Numbered from the stretch's first letter, positions 28,577 through 38,988 are shown. The stretch: DNA of 64,000 bases from Helicobacter turcicus (GCF_019711685.1 NZ_JAIGYQ010000006.1:1-64000); one strand, 5' to 3'. The notes: a model not told the origin generated them from the sequence alone. A program made the numbers and translations.

Positions 28577-29635
28577 ATGAAAAAATTTTATGCAGAATGG
28601 GAAGCCCAAGATGGAATCCTTTTATCCTTTCCCCATGCAAAATCCGATTGGAAGCCGTATTTAGAGGAAGTGCGTCAAGTCTATTGCGCAATCATTGTAG
28701 AGATTTTACAAGTAGAATCTTGTCTTTTAGTGTGTGATTCCAAAAAAGAAACACTAAAAATTATTGAAAACTATTGCACAGCTAAAAGGATTGATTTCAC
28801 ACTTTTAGAGCGTTTATATTGTATTGAAATGCCAAGCAATGATACTTGGGCACGTGATTTTAGCGGAATCACAATTTCAAAAAATGGCAAAAACTACGTG
28901 CTAGATTATGGATTTAATGGTTGGGGACTAAAATTTGCTTCCAACTTTGATAATCAAATCACGCACAAACTACATAAACTAGGAATCCTAAAACGTGTCA
29001 AAACCAAAAAACTCATCTTAGAGGGTGGTAGCATTGAGTGCAATGGTAATGGAATCTTGCTCACAAATACGCAATGTCTTTTAGAGCGGAACCGCAACCC
29101 TTTCTACTCCAAATTACAACTAGAAAAAATCCTAAAAAATGATTTAGGGGTCCAAAAAATCTTATGGCTAGATTCTGGATATTTAATTGGCGATGACACC
29201 GATAGCCATATTGATACACTTGCGCGCTTTATCACACCAAACACCATTGCCTACATTGCTTGCAAGGACAAAAACGATGAACACTACAAAGCTTTATGTA
29301 AAATGGAATGCGAACTCAAAGCACTACGAAATCTAAAAAATAAACCCTTTAAACTTGTAAAACTCCCTTTCACTGCGTCAAAATACTATGACAAGGAACG
29401 CTTACCAGCAACTTATGCAAACTTTCTTTTTATTAATGGTGCGATTTTATTGCCAATTTATAAGGATAAAAACGATGCCCTAGCCATTCACGTCCTACAA
29501 AAAGCTTGCCCAAAACACAAAGTGATTCCTATTGATTGCTCTGTATTAATCCGCCAACACGGGAGCTTACACTGCATTAGTATGCAATTTCCAAAAAACA
29601 CGCTAGACTTTACCAAACTGCAATCTCTCAAGTAA
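28577..29635 (+). CDS. Agmatine deiminase / peptidyl-arginine deiminase family
   Basis: This 352-residue member of the guanidino-group-modifying superfamily has the N-terminal AEWEAQDGILLSFPH, the DTWARDFSG substrate loop near residue 92, LEGGSIECNGNGILLTN near residue 151, GDDTDSHIDTLARFI with the catalytic His/Asp near residue 208, and the nucleophile Cys333 in GSLHCISMQFP. Such enzymes convert agmatine to N-carbamoylputrescine for polyamine synthesis. H. pylori and C. jejuni have relatives, and some act on other guanidino compounds. It is divergent from the DUF5610-like gene. Confidence 0.85.
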   Translation: MKKFYAEWEAQDGILLSFPHAKSDWKPYLEEVRQVYCAIIVEILQVESCLLVCDSKKETLKIIENYCTAKRIDFTLLERLYCIEMPSNDTWARDFSGITISKNGKNYVLDYGFNGWGLKFASNFDNQITHKLHKLGILKRVKTKKLILEGGSIECNGNGILLTNTQCLLERNRNPFYSKLQLEKILKNDLGVQKILWLDSGYLIGDDTDSHIDTLARFITPNTIAYIACKDKNDEHYKALCKMECELKALRNLKNKPFKLVKLPFTASKYYDKERLPATYANFLFINGAILLPIYKDKNDALAIHVLQKACPKHKVIPIDCSVLIRQHGSLHCISMQFPKNTLDFTKLQSLK

Positions 29636-29652
29636 TTTTAAGTTTATTGTAG

Positions 29653-29658
29653 TATAAT
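29653..29658 (+). promoter_or_regulatory. -10 box of tRNA-Leu
   Basis: TATAAT lies 17 bases before the first base of the tRNA, after a T-rich stretch. It is the expected position for a stand-alone tRNA promoter. Confidence 0.55.
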
Positions 29659-29674
29659 TTCGCCCTATCTTTTT

Positions 29675-29759
29675 GCGGAAATGGCGAAACTGGCAGACGC
29701 ACCAGACTTAGGATCTGGCGCCGCAAGGCATGGAGGTTCAAGTCCTCTTTTCCGCACCA
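29675..29759 (+). tRNA. tRNA-Leu (anticodon TAG)
   Basis: The 85-base cloverleaf has a long variable arm (type II). The acceptor stem GCGGAAA pairs with TTTCCGC and is followed by ACCA. The anticodon stem CCAGA/TCTGG encloses CTTAGGA, giving anticodon TAG (reads CUA and other CUN). The variable arm CGCCGCAAGGCATG and the T-arm GGTTCAAGTCC are present. CCA is encoded. Confidence 0.95.
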
Positions 29760-30218
29760 CTTCTTAAAATCCTCAAAATTTCTTAGCCTTGAAAAAACTC
29801 TTTTTAACAAAATATTTTTTGATTTCAAATTACAAATAAATTTTATTTTTACATAATTTCTAACCAAATTACTAGTAGCGCAGAATCCAAACTTTCAATT
29901 TATCAAATAAAAAAAATACTAAAAGCTTAGAAAAATAAAAAATAATTTTAAGATATCACCCCTACTAAAAAATATTAAAAAGCATTAAAGCTTTAAAATA
30001 TTTATTATCCGTGATACGCCAATATTCTTAATCTGCGTTTTTAAATCATTTATCATTCCGATTTTCATTTGCTAGATCACACGATATAAAGATACTGCTT
30101 CAGTTATTTCTTAGTTCAAAATGGCATTAAAATTTGCACTCTAATTTTATGCTCTTAAAGAGATTCCAAAAGCAGAATTACTTTGAAGCCTTTGGAATAA
30201 TATAGAAAAGTAGTTAAA
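29760..30218. other. AT-rich intergenic stretch between tRNA-Leu and the TRAP operon
   Basis: These 459 bases carry no open frame with a ribosome site. Near the right end ATTCCAAA (about 30163) and TTTGGAAT (about 30189) form an 8-bp inverted repeat just after the dctP stop on the minus strand. It could be the operon terminator, although the 18-base loop is large. No mobile-element or att signature is visible. Confidence 0.45.
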
Positions 30219-31334
30219 TTATCTAATATTTAAATACGCACCTAGACTATCATTTGTCCAAACTTTTTGCTCTTGTTGGAAGCTTTGGTAACTTGCTAAC
30301 ACTTTTGCAAAATCTGGATTTTTTGCACTCTCTTCTTCAAGCACGACAGCAAGTGTTTTCTTAAATGTTTCTAAGATTTCAGCAGAGAAAGTCCTAACTT
30401 TCGCTCCTTGTGCTTTTAAATCTTCCATAGCTTTTGCATTATAAAACTGCCCCATAGCTGTCATTTGCATATGCGCTTCCCTACTTGCAACCTCTAAAAT
30501 CGTCTGCACTTCTTTAGGGTAACTCTCCCATTTTTGCTTGTTAAACACAAATTCTGTAATAGAACCAGCTTCTTGCCAAGGCGTATAATAATAAGGTGCA
30601 ACTTTGTGAATATCTAGCTTTAAATCAAATGCGGGAGAAACCCACTCTGCAGCATCAAGCACACCGCGTTCTAAGTTTGGAACAATCTCACCTCCAGGAG
30701 TGCTTTTTGTCGCTGCGCCAAGTTTTGAAAGCACTTGCCCTGCAATTCCAACCATACGAATTCTTAAGCCCTCAAAGTCCTTTATGCTTAGCATTTCTTT
30801 TTTATACCAACCAGCCATTTGGATACTTGTCGCGCCTCCTAAGAGCGGATAAAGATTGTATTTTGCTGCAATCTCTCTCCACAAATCCATACCCTCTCCG
30901 TATAAATACCAAGCATTAACTTCACTATCAATCATACCAAAGGGAATACCGGAAAAAAGATTAAACGCAGTATTTTTACCCTCCCAATAATAAGGCGCAG
31001 CGTGGTAAGCGTCAATTTGTCCGCTACTTACTGCATCAAAGACGCCAAGTGCAGGCACAAGCTTACCTGCAGGAAAAATCTCAATTGTAATGCTTCCACT
31101 ACTTAGCTCATTTACAATCTTTGCATAATGCTTCACCGTATCTGCTAAAATCGGCAACGTAATAGGCCAAGTCATTGCAAGACGTATTTTCACACTCGCT
31201 CTTTTTGTTACTTCTGCACTTTGTGTTGCTCCACTTACGCCTTTATTCTCACCACCACAACCTACTAAAGTCGCCGCACCAAGCACAGAAACTGCACCCA
31301 AACCTGTATTTTTTAAAAACTCTCGTCTCTGCAT
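30219..31334 (-). CDS. TRAP transporter substrate-binding protein (DctP type)
   Basis: This 371-residue binding protein has a Tat-like signal (MQRREFLKNTGLGAV, with the twin arginine at 3-4) that also ends in a lipobox-like LVGCGG, so it may be exported folded and lipid-anchored. The mature part carries TRAP binding-protein landmarks: RLAMTWP, FPAGKLVPALGVFDAVSSGQID, FEGLRIRMVGIAGQVLSKLG and the region around NLERGVLDAAEW, with the Arg of RIRMVG as likely carboxylate ligand. It is the last gene of a Q-M-P operon. The substrate is an unidentified organic acid. Confidence 0.85.
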   Translation of the reverse strand: MQRREFLKNTGLGAVSVLGAATLVGCGGENKGVSGATQSAEVTKRASVKIRLAMTWPITLPILADTVKHYAKIVNELSSGSITIEIFPAGKLVPALGVFDAVSSGQIDAYHAAPYYWEGKNTAFNLFSGIPFGMIDSEVNAWYLYGEGMDLWREIAAKYNLYPLLGGATSIQMAGWYKKEMLSIKDFEGLRIRMVGIAGQVLSKLGAATKSTPGGEIVPNLERGVLDAAEWVSPAFDLKLDIHKVAPYYYTPWQEAGSITEFVFNKQKWESYPKEVQTILEVASREAHMQMTAMGQFYNAKAMEDLKAQGAKVRTFSAEILETFKKTLAVVLEEESAKNPDFAKVLASYQSFQQEQKVWTNDSLGAYLNIR

Positions 31335-31348
31335 TTTAACTCCTTAAA

Positions 31349-32677
31349 TTAAAAGATAAATTCTAAAATTTTAGCCCAATCCTCACTTTTTAGTGTTAAT
31401 TGTGGAAATAAAAATACAATTCCTAAAACTAAAATTTGTAGCACTATAAAGGGAATCACTCCCTTATAAATCTCACTAATCTTAATTGCATCACCCACAG
31501 CAGATTTCAAAAAGAAAATTGAAAATCCAAAAGGCGGTGTTAGAAAACTTGTTTGCAAATTTATTGCCACAAGCAAGGCAAACCAAAGCATATCAATTTG
31601 ATAGTGTATTGCAATTCCAGCAAGGATTGGCAATGCAATGTAGCAAATCTCAAAAAAGTCAATTAAAAATCCTAAAACAAAAATCACAAGCATTGCTACA
31701 AGCATAAAATAAAATGCGGAGTTTAAGTATTGTGAGAAAAACTCTAACACCACAACATCACCACCAAGCTCATTAAACACAAGAGTAAAGCAATTTGCGC
31801 CAATTAAAATCATAAAGACCATGCCACAGAAAATCACCGTTTCCTTACTCGTATGTTTTAATAAATCAAAATCTAGCTTTCCATTAAAAAAGGCTAAAAG
31901 TAATGCACCCATTACTCCAATTGCTGCAGCTTGCGTAGGTTCTACAAATCCAGCTAAGATACTTCCTAGCACAAGCGTAATAAGCACAATTGGAGGAATC
32001 GCCATTTTAAGAGCTTCTAATGCCAATACACGAAGATTCTTAGAAGGATCAGGATTTGCTGGTGCAAACTTTGGCGCAAAAATTACAACGTTAAGCACAA
32101 ACAAGATATAAAGCCCAACTAAAATCGCACTAGGTAAAATCGCAGCACTAAATAAATCCCTAACACTAACATGTAAAACATCAGCTAAGATAATCAAAAT
32201 AATAGAAGGTGGAATAATCTGTCCTAATGTCCCGCTTGCGGCAACCACACCGGAAACTAAGCTTTTATTATAGCCTGCTTTTAACATTGTTGGCACAGCA
32301 ATAACCCCCATCATCACAACCGTTGCTCCAACAATTCCCGTGCTCGCAGCAAGCAAAACACCTACTAAAATCACGCCAATAGCAACACCCCCACCAAGTG
32401 AGCCAAACAGCTTTGCAATGGAGTTTATTAAGCGTTCTGCGATTCCACTGCGCTCTAAAATCATTCCCATTAGGATAAAAAGTGGAATTGAAATTAAAGT
32501 GGCGTTACTAAAAATCCCTTCTAGGCGGTTTGGCAAAAATGTTAGCACATAAGGATTGCCTCCAAAAAACATTAAATAACTCCCCACAATTAACCCACTT
32601 GAACCAAATGCAAATGCCACAGGAACACCCAAAACAAGCAAGAAAATAGCAATCCCAATTAATGCTAATAATTCCAT
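31349..32677 (-). CDS. TRAP transporter large permease (DctM type)
   Basis: This 442-residue protein has about 12 membrane helices and the DctM signatures LEGIFSNATLISIPLFILMG near residue 51, GIVGATVVMMGVIAVPTML, ASGTLGQIIPPSIILIILAD, and the C-terminal NLQTSFLTPPFGFSIFFLK. It forms the sodium-driven transport channel with the small DctQ subunit. It lies 10 bp after dctQ and 14 bp before dctP. Confidence 0.92.
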   Translation of the reverse strand: MELLALIGIAIFLLVLGVPVAFAFGSSGLIVGSYLMFFGGNPYVLTFLPNRLEGIFSNATLISIPLFILMGMILERSGIAERLINSIAKLFGSLGGGVAIGVILVGVLLAASTGIVGATVVMMGVIAVPTMLKAGYNKSLVSGVVAASGTLGQIIPPSIILIILADVLHVSVRDLFSAAILPSAILVGLYILFVLNVVIFAPKFAPANPDPSKNLRVLALEALKMAIPPIVLITLVLGSILAGFVEPTQAAAIGVMGALLLAFFNGKLDFDLLKHTSKETVIFCGMVFMILIGANCFTLVFNELGGDVVVLEFFSQYLNSAFYFMLVAMLVIFVLGFLIDFFEICYIALPILAGIAIHYQIDMLWFALLVAINLQTSFLTPPFGFSIFFLKSAVGDAIKISEIYKGVIPFIVLQILVLGIVFLFPQLTLKSEDWAKILEFIF

Positions 32678-32687
32678 TTTGGATTCC

Positions 32688-33278
32688 TTATTTCACTAAA
32701 TTCGCTTTTATACACTCTGATTCCTCTGTATAAATATCTTGTGCTATTGTGAAGTCTTTTTGTTTAATTTTTACAAAAGCTTTTAAAGCTTCACTGACAC
32801 TCTGCAAACTTAAAAGCATAAAACCTAACACCACAAAAGATTTGAATACAAAATAATATGGAATCTTTCCATTTTGTGAAGCTTCAACCATCTTATAAGA
32901 TTGAATCGTAAAATCTAGCCCATATTTCACCATAATGAGAGAAAATGGCAAGATAAATAAAAGATTAGTAAAAAACCAGCCAATAATTTTTGTTTTTTGT
33001 GCATAGTGTGCATAGATTAAATCCACACGCACATGCTTATCCTCTTTTAGTGTGCGTGAGATGACAAGTAAGACAAGCAATGCAAAGCAATACAGACTTA
33101 AATCATCAAGCTTGCTATTTACATAAGAAAAATTTAATGCAATGGATAACCCAAAAATCAAAAAGGTAAGCACCCAAAGAATCACCATAGAAATTCTTGA
33201 ACTTACTAATGAGATTTTATCTAAAAATGATGCGATACTTAAAATACTTTGCATAACAATGCTTTTTGCTCCTAACAT
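32688..33278 (-). CDS. TRAP transporter small permease (DctQ type)
   Basis: This protein of about 196 residues has four membrane helices and the DctQ pattern RTLKEDKHVRVDLIYAHYAQ near residue 92. It stabilises and assists DctM. It is the first gene of the Q-M-P operon. The ATG at 33278 lacks a clear ribosome site; an internal ATG at 33254 is also possible. The order is the usual one for TRAP operons read from this strand. Confidence 0.85.
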   Translation of the reverse strand: MLGAKSIVMQSILSIASFLDKISLVSSRISMVILWVLTFLIFGLSIALNFSYVNSKLDDLSLYCFALLVLLVISRTLKEDKHVRVDLIYAHYAQKTKIIGWFFTNLLFILPFSLIMVKYGLDFTIQSYKMVEASQNGKIPYYFVFKSFVVLGFMLLSLQSVSEALKAFVKIKQKDFTIAQDIYTEESECIKANLVK

Positions 33279-33361
33279 AAATTTTAGTAATTTTAATTTT
33301 TCATAAAATTTATTATTGTGTCAAATTTTTAAATAAAATACAAGAAAAAGCGTTAAAACTT

Positions 33362-34681
33362 TCAAAAAATCCCACTAATAAATACCACAAGAATCAAAAA
33401 GGGAACAAAATACTTCACATAATAAAACCATGCATTAATAATTCTTTTGTTATTAAATCCATTTTTAAGCTCTTCTTTTGCATCATCTCCTAAAATCCAG
33501 CCTACAAAAATCGCCGCGCCAAGTGCTGTTAAAACAAAGAAAATATTACCACTAATAAAGTCAAAAGCATTAAAGACATTGTCGTCTATAATGCAAGGAA
33601 TATTTCCTGCAATAAAGGTTAGAGTTAGCACCCAAGAAACCGCACTTACACGACTTAAACCTAACTTCTCTTGCATTGTTGTAATAAGTGGTTCATAAAG
33701 TGTAATAGAAGTTGTGAATGCTGCTAAAAGCAACAATAAAAAGAATCCAATTGCAACTACAGAACCAAAATACATTTTTGAAAATACAATGGGTAAAACC
33801 TCAAAAACTAAACGTTCTCCAGAATCTGGTGCTAACCCAAAGGTAAAAAGAGAAGGAAAAATCATAAAACCCGCTAGAAGTGCAATAATTGTATTAACAA
33901 TTCCAGTAATTGTAGCAGTTTTTACAAGATTTTCTTGTTTATTTAGATAAGATGAAAGTGTAATCATCACGCCAAACCCCAAAGAAAGCGCGAAAAAGAC
34001 CTGCCCTAATACTTGGATAAACAACTCTGCTGTGATTTTGCTAAAATCTGGATACAAATAAAAATGCACACCCTCGTATGCACCATCTAGTGTGAGATTC
34101 CTTGCTACAACGCTCATTAAACAAATCAATAATAAAGGCATTAAAAGTTTTGCTGCTTTTTCAATTCCATTTGCGATTCCTTTAACTAACACCGCATAAT
34201 TAAAAAGCACAAAAACAGCTGTATAAAAACCAATCGCCCAAGTGCTATTACTAATATGCTCTTTATAAAAATCCTTTGTAATTTCCTTTGTAATTGGTGC
34301 AGTCAAGTCAAGATTACCAAGCACAATACTTGTAATATACACAAGCACACGTCCACCAAGAACCATATAATATGCAATAATTCCAAAGCAACCTATAAGC
34401 CCCATATAGCCTATAATCTTCCACGTCTTAGATATATCTTTATGTTGATATTCACCATCAAAGGCATCCACAACGTTTTTATGCGCCCTTCTCCCGATGA
34501 CATTTTCTACCAAAATCATTGGAATCCCAATTAAAAGCATTGCAATAATAAACACAAGCACATACGCTCCACCACCATTTTGCCCTACTAAATAAGGAAA
34601 TCTCCAAGTTGCCCCAAATCCGATAGTAGCTCCCGCCGTTACAAGAATATAAGTTAAACTACTAGACCACGAATGTCGCAT
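33362..34681 (-). CDS. Sodium-dependent transporter, NSS/SLC6 family
   Basis: This 439-residue protein has 11-12 membrane helices of the LeuT fold. Helix 1 contains GATIGFGATWRFPYLVGQNGG near residue 17, which forms the sodium and substrate sites. FFALSLGFGVMITLSSYL is in helix 6. Bacterial members carry amino acids such as tryptophan, tyrosine or leucine with sodium. The substrate here is unknown. The gene stands alone, divergent from terC. Confidence 0.88.
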   Translation of the reverse strand: MRHSWSSSLTYILVTAGATIGFGATWRFPYLVGQNGGGAYVLVFIIAMLLIGIPMILVENVIGRRAHKNVVDAFDGEYQHKDISKTWKIIGYMGLIGCFGIIAYYMVLGGRVLVYITSIVLGNLDLTAPITKEITKDFYKEHISNSTWAIGFYTAVFVLFNYAVLVKGIANGIEKAAKLLMPLLLICLMSVVARNLTLDGAYEGVHFYLYPDFSKITAELFIQVLGQVFFALSLGFGVMITLSSYLNKQENLVKTATITGIVNTIIALLAGFMIFPSLFTFGLAPDSGERLVFEVLPIVFSKMYFGSVVAIGFFLLLLLAAFTTSITLYEPLITTMQEKLGLSRVSAVSWVLTLTFIAGNIPCIIDDNVFNAFDFISGNIFFVLTALGAAIFVGWILGDDAKEELKNGFNNKRIINAWFYYVKYFVPFLILVVFISGIF

Positions 34682-34828
34682 AAGTCTTACTCCTAAAAAT
34701 CAAAGCTGTTATTATAGGATATATTTTAAAATTTAGGCTTTTGAAATTGCAAAATATGCCTAAAATCAATAACTTATTAAGAAAAAAATCTCTACAATCC
34801 CTTTTTATTTCACAAAATAAGGAATCTT

Positions 34829-35569
34829 ATGTTTGAATGGATTGTAAGCCCAGAGATGTGGGTTGCCTTAGCAACATTGATTGCATTAGAAATTGTACTA
34901 GGTATTGATAATATCATCTTTATTGCGATTCTTGTAGGGCGCTTACCGCAAGAGCAACGTCAAAGGGCAAGAATTTTTGGACTAGCTTTAGCAATGGTAA
35001 CACGCCTATTGCTCTTACTCTCACTCTTTTGGATTATGAAACTAACAACGCCACTTTTTACTATTTTTTCACAAGAAATTTCAGGACGTGATATTATCTT
35101 AATTCTAGGAGGATTATTCCTAATTGGCAAATCCACACTTGAAATCCACCACGACATTGATAATGCTGAAGAACCAAACAATGAACAGATGTTAAAAGAA
35201 GGTGCAAAAAAAGGATTCTTTAGCATATTAATCCAAATTGCTATTTTAGATATTGTGTTTTCGTTAGATTCTGTCATTACCGCTGTTGGAATGGTAGATA
35301 CCATTGAAATTATGATGATTGCCGTAATTGTTGCAGTAGGTGTGATGATGGTAGCTTCTAAAAGCATTTCAGAATTCGTAGATAACAATCCTACAATTAA
35401 GATTCTAGCACTAGCATTTTTAATTCTAGTAGGTGTTACTCTTGTTGCAGAAGGGTTAGATTTCCATATTTCAAAAGCCTACATTTACTTTGCTATGGCG
35501 TTTTCATTAGGTGTAGAATCCATAAATATTTATATCAAGAAAAAACGCTTACAAAATGCTAAAAATTAA
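34829..35569 (+). CDS. TerC-family membrane protein
   Basis: This 246-residue protein has seven to eight membrane helices and the TerC signatures EIVLGIDNIIFIAIL near residue 20 and AILDIVFSLDSVITAVGMV near residue 140. The paired acidic residues are thought to bind metal ions. TerC proteins have been linked to manganese export and metalation of secreted enzymes, and to tellurite resistance. It lies 33 bp before polA and may share its transcript. Confidence 0.88.
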   Translation: MFEWIVSPEMWVALATLIALEIVLGIDNIIFIAILVGRLPQEQRQRARIFGLALAMVTRLLLLLSLFWIMKLTTPLFTIFSQEISGRDIILILGGLFLIGKSTLEIHHDIDNAEEPNNEQMLKEGAKKGFFSILIQIAILDIVFSLDSVITAVGMVDTIEIMMIAVIVAVGVMMVASKSISEFVDNNPTIKILALAFLILVGVTLVAEGLDFHISKAYIYFAMAFSLGVESINIYIKKKRLQNAKN

Positions 35570-35602
35570 TAATGGTTAATAATTTAATAATAAGGTAGAG
35601 CA

Positions 35603-38263
35603 ATGAAAACACTTACCATAATTGATACTTTTGGGTTTTTATTTCGTAGTTATTTTGCCCTACCACCACTTAAAAATCGCGAGGGTTTTCCTACGGGTCT
35701 CTTAACAGGATTTGCAAAGCTTATTATGCAGCTCCACAGAGATTACCCAAATGATTATCTCGTTTTTGCTCTAGATTCTAAGGAAGAGAATTTTCGCAAA
35801 AGTATTGATCCTTTTTATAAAGCAAATCGACCAGAAGCACCAGAAGATTTAAAACTCCAATTAGAAGTTGCTATTACTTGGGTAGAACAAATGGGCTTTA
35901 AAAACATTAGCATTGCAGGTTATGAGGCAGATGATGTCATTGCCTCTATTAATAAATGCGCAAATGCACTAGAGGTTAATGTTAGAATCATAAGCCATGA
36001 TAAAGACTTATACCAACTCATTGATGGCGATACCTTTTTATTTGATCCTAAAAGCAAACAAGAAATTAGAGAAGAACAATGCATAGAAAAATATGGTGTA
36101 ACCCCGTCACAATTTATTGACTACCAAAGCATTGTAGGGGATAGTGCTGATAATGTTCCGGGCATTAAAGGAATCGGAGCAAAAGGAGCTACAAACTTGC
36201 TAAAATCTTATGGCTCACTTGATAATATTTATCAAAATTTAGATTCCATTACTCCAATGCGTACACAAATGTTATTAAAAAAAACAAGAGAAGATGCTTA
36301 TCGCAGTCGGCAACTTGTGCGCTTAAGAGATGATCTACTAGATTCCTTCAACTTGCAAGATTGTAAAATGCCTAGAGTTAGCCCACTTTTAAATATTATA
36401 GAATCCTTGCAAGAATATGAAATCCATAGCGTATTAAAAAAGCTACCCATAAAAGAAAAAGGGGGAAAGCGAGAGGTATCAAGCCATTTTCATTATCAAG
36501 CCATTTTAGTAGAAAATTCTACAATGCTAAAGAATCTAATGGCACAAATTACACCAGATTCCATTGTATCTTTTGATACAGAAACCACAGATTTAGATGT
36601 TCTGTGTGCTAAAATCGTTGGCTTTTCTTTCTCCTTTGATGGCATAAATGCTTATTATGCTCCCATTGCACACAACTATCTAGGTGCGCCAGAACAAATT
36701 AGCAAAGAACTTGCTTTAACGTTTATCACCGCTCTTTTTAACGCAAAGATGGTTATTGGACATAACATCAAATACGACCTTGAAATCCTGCGCACAAATT
36801 TCAACTTTACCCCCAAAAGCTACCACAACATCAAAGATAGTATGCTTCTAGCATGGCTCTATCAAAGTGATATGCCCTGCAATCTTGATGATTTAATGCA
36901 CCGCTATTTTAAGCATACAATGATTGCTTTTAAAGATATTATTAAAAAAGGTGAAAACTTCTCGCAACTCCCTATTGAGAGTGCTTTTACTTATGCATGT
37001 GAAGATGCTGCTGCGTGTTACCAGTTATTTCACAAAATCAACGCACTACTTCTAGAGTCTTTAAAAGAAATTGCAAACAATGTGGAATTTCCTTTTATTC
37101 AATGTTTGGTAAATATGGAGCTAAGTGGCACGAAGATTAACATTGAATATTTTAAAAACCTAAAAACTGAAATGGCAGAAAAGCTCCAAGCCTTATCTTG
37201 TGAAATCTATACACTTGCTAATAAACGTTTTAATCTAAACTCTCCTCAACAACTCTCCATTGTGCTTTTTGAAGAGCTAAATTTACAAAGTGGTAAGAAA
37301 ACAAAATCTGGCTTAAGCACCAATTCTAGCGTGTTAAACTCCATAAAAGACGCACACCCTATCATTCCAAAAGTGCTAGAATATAGGGAACTTTTTAAAC
37401 TTTATAGCACCTACATTGAACCTTTAATTGAACTAGCAAGTCAAGATGCCACACACAAAGTTTATACTTCTTTTATGCAAACAGGCACAAGCACAGGACG
37501 TCTAAGCTCTAAAAATCCAAATTTACAAAACATTCCGGTTAAAACCCAGCAAGGGCGACGTATCCGTGAGGGTTTCATTGCTCAAGATGGACACTTACTC
37601 TTAAGTCTTGATTATTCTCAAATTGAACTGCGTCTCTTAGCGCATTTTTCTAAAGATAGTGCTATGATTGAGGCTTTCTACAAAGAAGCCGACATTCACT
37701 TAGAGACTGCAAAAAAAATCTTTGGAGAAACACAAGCAAAAGAAAAACGTTCTGTGGCAAAAAGCATTAACTTTGGGTTAATCTATGGGATGGGTGCTAG
37801 AAAACTTTCTGAAACTCTGCAAATTAGTTACCAGGAGGCAAAAACCTATATCCAAAACTATTTTGAATCTTTTCCCACTGTGAAAGACTTTTTAAAAGAA
37901 CAAGAAGAATTTATTTTACAAAATGGATATTCCTTGACACTTCTAGGGCGAATGCGAAAATTTAACTTTCAAAACATTCAAGACTTCCAAAAAGCAGCAT
38001 TTTTACGCGAAGGAATTAATGCTATCTTTCAAGGTAGCGCAGCAGATATTATCAAGCTTGCAATGATTCAAATTACACAAGAAAAACTAGAATCCAAACT
38101 ACTCTTACAAGTGCATGATGAACTCATTTTTGAAGCCCCTAAACATTTAGCAGAAATTGAAGCGCAAAAAATCACACAAATTATGGAAAACATTACCACC
38201 TTGCGTGTGCCATTGCGCTGTGGTGTAAGCCTAGCAAAAAATTGGGGTGAGTTAAAGGGCTAA
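35603..38263 (+). CDS. polA: DNA polymerase I
   Basis: This 886-residue three-domain enzyme fills gaps and removes RNA primers. The 5' nuclease domain has FALDSKEENFRKSI and VGDSADNVPGIKGIGAKGA. The 3'-5' exonuclease motifs are all present: FDTETTDLD, GHNIKYDLEIL and YACEDAAACYQL. This suggests intact proofreading, which some Helicobacter PolI proteins lack. The polymerase domain has LSLDYSQIELRLLAHFS, the O-helix KRSVAKSINFGLIYGMG and VHDELIFEAP. Confidence 0.97.
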   Translation: MKTLTIIDTFGFLFRSYFALPPLKNREGFPTGLLTGFAKLIMQLHRDYPNDYLVFALDSKEENFRKSIDPFYKANRPEAPEDLKLQLEVAITWVEQMGFKNISIAGYEADDVIASINKCANALEVNVRIISHDKDLYQLIDGDTFLFDPKSKQEIREEQCIEKYGVTPSQFIDYQSIVGDSADNVPGIKGIGAKGATNLLKSYGSLDNIYQNLDSITPMRTQMLLKKTREDAYRSRQLVRLRDDLLDSFNLQDCKMPRVSPLLNIIESLQEYEIHSVLKKLPIKEKGGKREVSSHFHYQAILVENSTMLKNLMAQITPDSIVSFDTETTDLDVLCAKIVGFSFSFDGINAYYAPIAHNYLGAPEQISKELALTFITALFNAKMVIGHNIKYDLEILRTNFNFTPKSYHNIKDSMLLAWLYQSDMPCNLDDLMHRYFKHTMIAFKDIIKKGENFSQLPIESAFTYACEDAAACYQLFHKINALLLESLKEIANNVEFPFIQCLVNMELSGTKINIEYFKNLKTEMAEKLQALSCEIYTLANKRFNLNSPQQLSIVLFEELNLQSGKKTKSGLSTNSSVLNSIKDAHPIIPKVLEYRELFKLYSTYIEPLIELASQDATHKVYTSFMQTGTSTGRLSSKNPNLQNIPVKTQQGRRIREGFIAQDGHLLLSLDYSQIELRLLAHFSKDSAMIEAFYKEADIHLETAKKIFGETQAKEKRSVAKSINFGLIYGMGARKLSETLQISYQEAKTYIQNYFESFPTVKDFLKEQEEFILQNGYSLTLLGRMRKFNFQNIQDFQKAAFLREGINAIFQGSAADIIKLAMIQITQEKLESKLLLQVHDELIFEAPKHLAEIEAQKITQIMENITTLRVPLRCGVSLAKNWGELKG

Positions 38264-38265
38264 TT

Positions 38266-38988
38266 TTAGTAATCCACACGGCTTAAAAATAGACCATTTG
38301 CCACAACAGGGATTCTATAACGCCACTCTCCTAAGAGTTGCGCCCTTAAATCCTCTAGCGTTAAATTTCCTCTATCAATCTCTAACAAAAAGCCAACTAT
38401 CAAGCGCACTTGAGCGCGTAAAAACCCATTCCCCCAAAAAGACAGAATCCAAAAATCTCTAAACTCTCTTAACTCCGCCCTAAAAATTGTCCGCACGTTA
38501 GACTTTTCATCACCTCCTTGCTTCTTAAAAGCTACAAAATTATGTGTTCCAACAAAGAGTTGCAACGCTTGTTTAATAAGGTCTAGATTTTGAAAATCAT
38601 AATGCAGAGAAAAAGGCATAAAAAAAGGAGAAGCACGTTTACTTAGCACATAGCAATAACCTCTTCTTTTCACGCTAAACCTTGCGTGAAAATCATCTCC
38701 CACTTGCCAAATACGTTTAATACGGATATTTGATGCAAGTTTTGCATTTAGGCGCACTTTTAATTCTTTTAAATTGCTCCAAAAATGCGGAATTTCTAAA
38801 GAAATAACTTGCGCACTTGCATGCACACCTTTATCTGTGCGCCCACTAGCAACAATTTTACTAAAGATTCCAACGCTTTTAAACACGCTCTCTAATGTAT
38901 TTGCCACAGTTTGCACATCATTTTGACTTTGGAATCCAAAAAATGCACTCCCATTATAAGCAATGCGCATAGCAACTTTAAAGCTCAT
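38266..38988 (-). CDS. truA: tRNA pseudouridine synthase A
   Basis: This 240-residue TruA makes pseudouridine at positions 38-40 of tRNA anticodon stems. The catalytic Asp52 is in ASGRTDKGVHA, YNGSAFFGFQSQ near residue 11 is the N-terminal motif, and GTHNFVAFKK and GNGFLRAQVRLIVGFLLEI are in the C-terminal half. It ends two bases from the convergent polA stop. It is the last gene of a minus-strand run that starts at 42725. Confidence 0.96.
   Translation of the reverse strand: MSFKVAMRIAYNGSAFFGFQSQNDVQTVANTLESVFKSVGIFSKIVASGRTDKGVHASAQVISLEIPHFWSNLKELKVRLNAKLASNIRIKRIWQVGDDFHARFSVKRRGYCYVLSKRASPFFMPFSLHYDFQNLDLIKQALQLFVGTHNFVAFKKQGGDEKSNVRTIFRAELREFRDFWILSFWGNGFLRAQVRLIVGFLLEIDRGNLTLEDLRAQLLGEWRYRIPVVANGLFLSRVDY

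Noticed and set aside
30219-33278. TRAP operon as recently acquired DNA next to tRNA-Leu
   Set aside because: The tRNA is 460 bp away, no integrase or att repeat is visible, and the operon looks intact and ordinary, so transfer is not supported.
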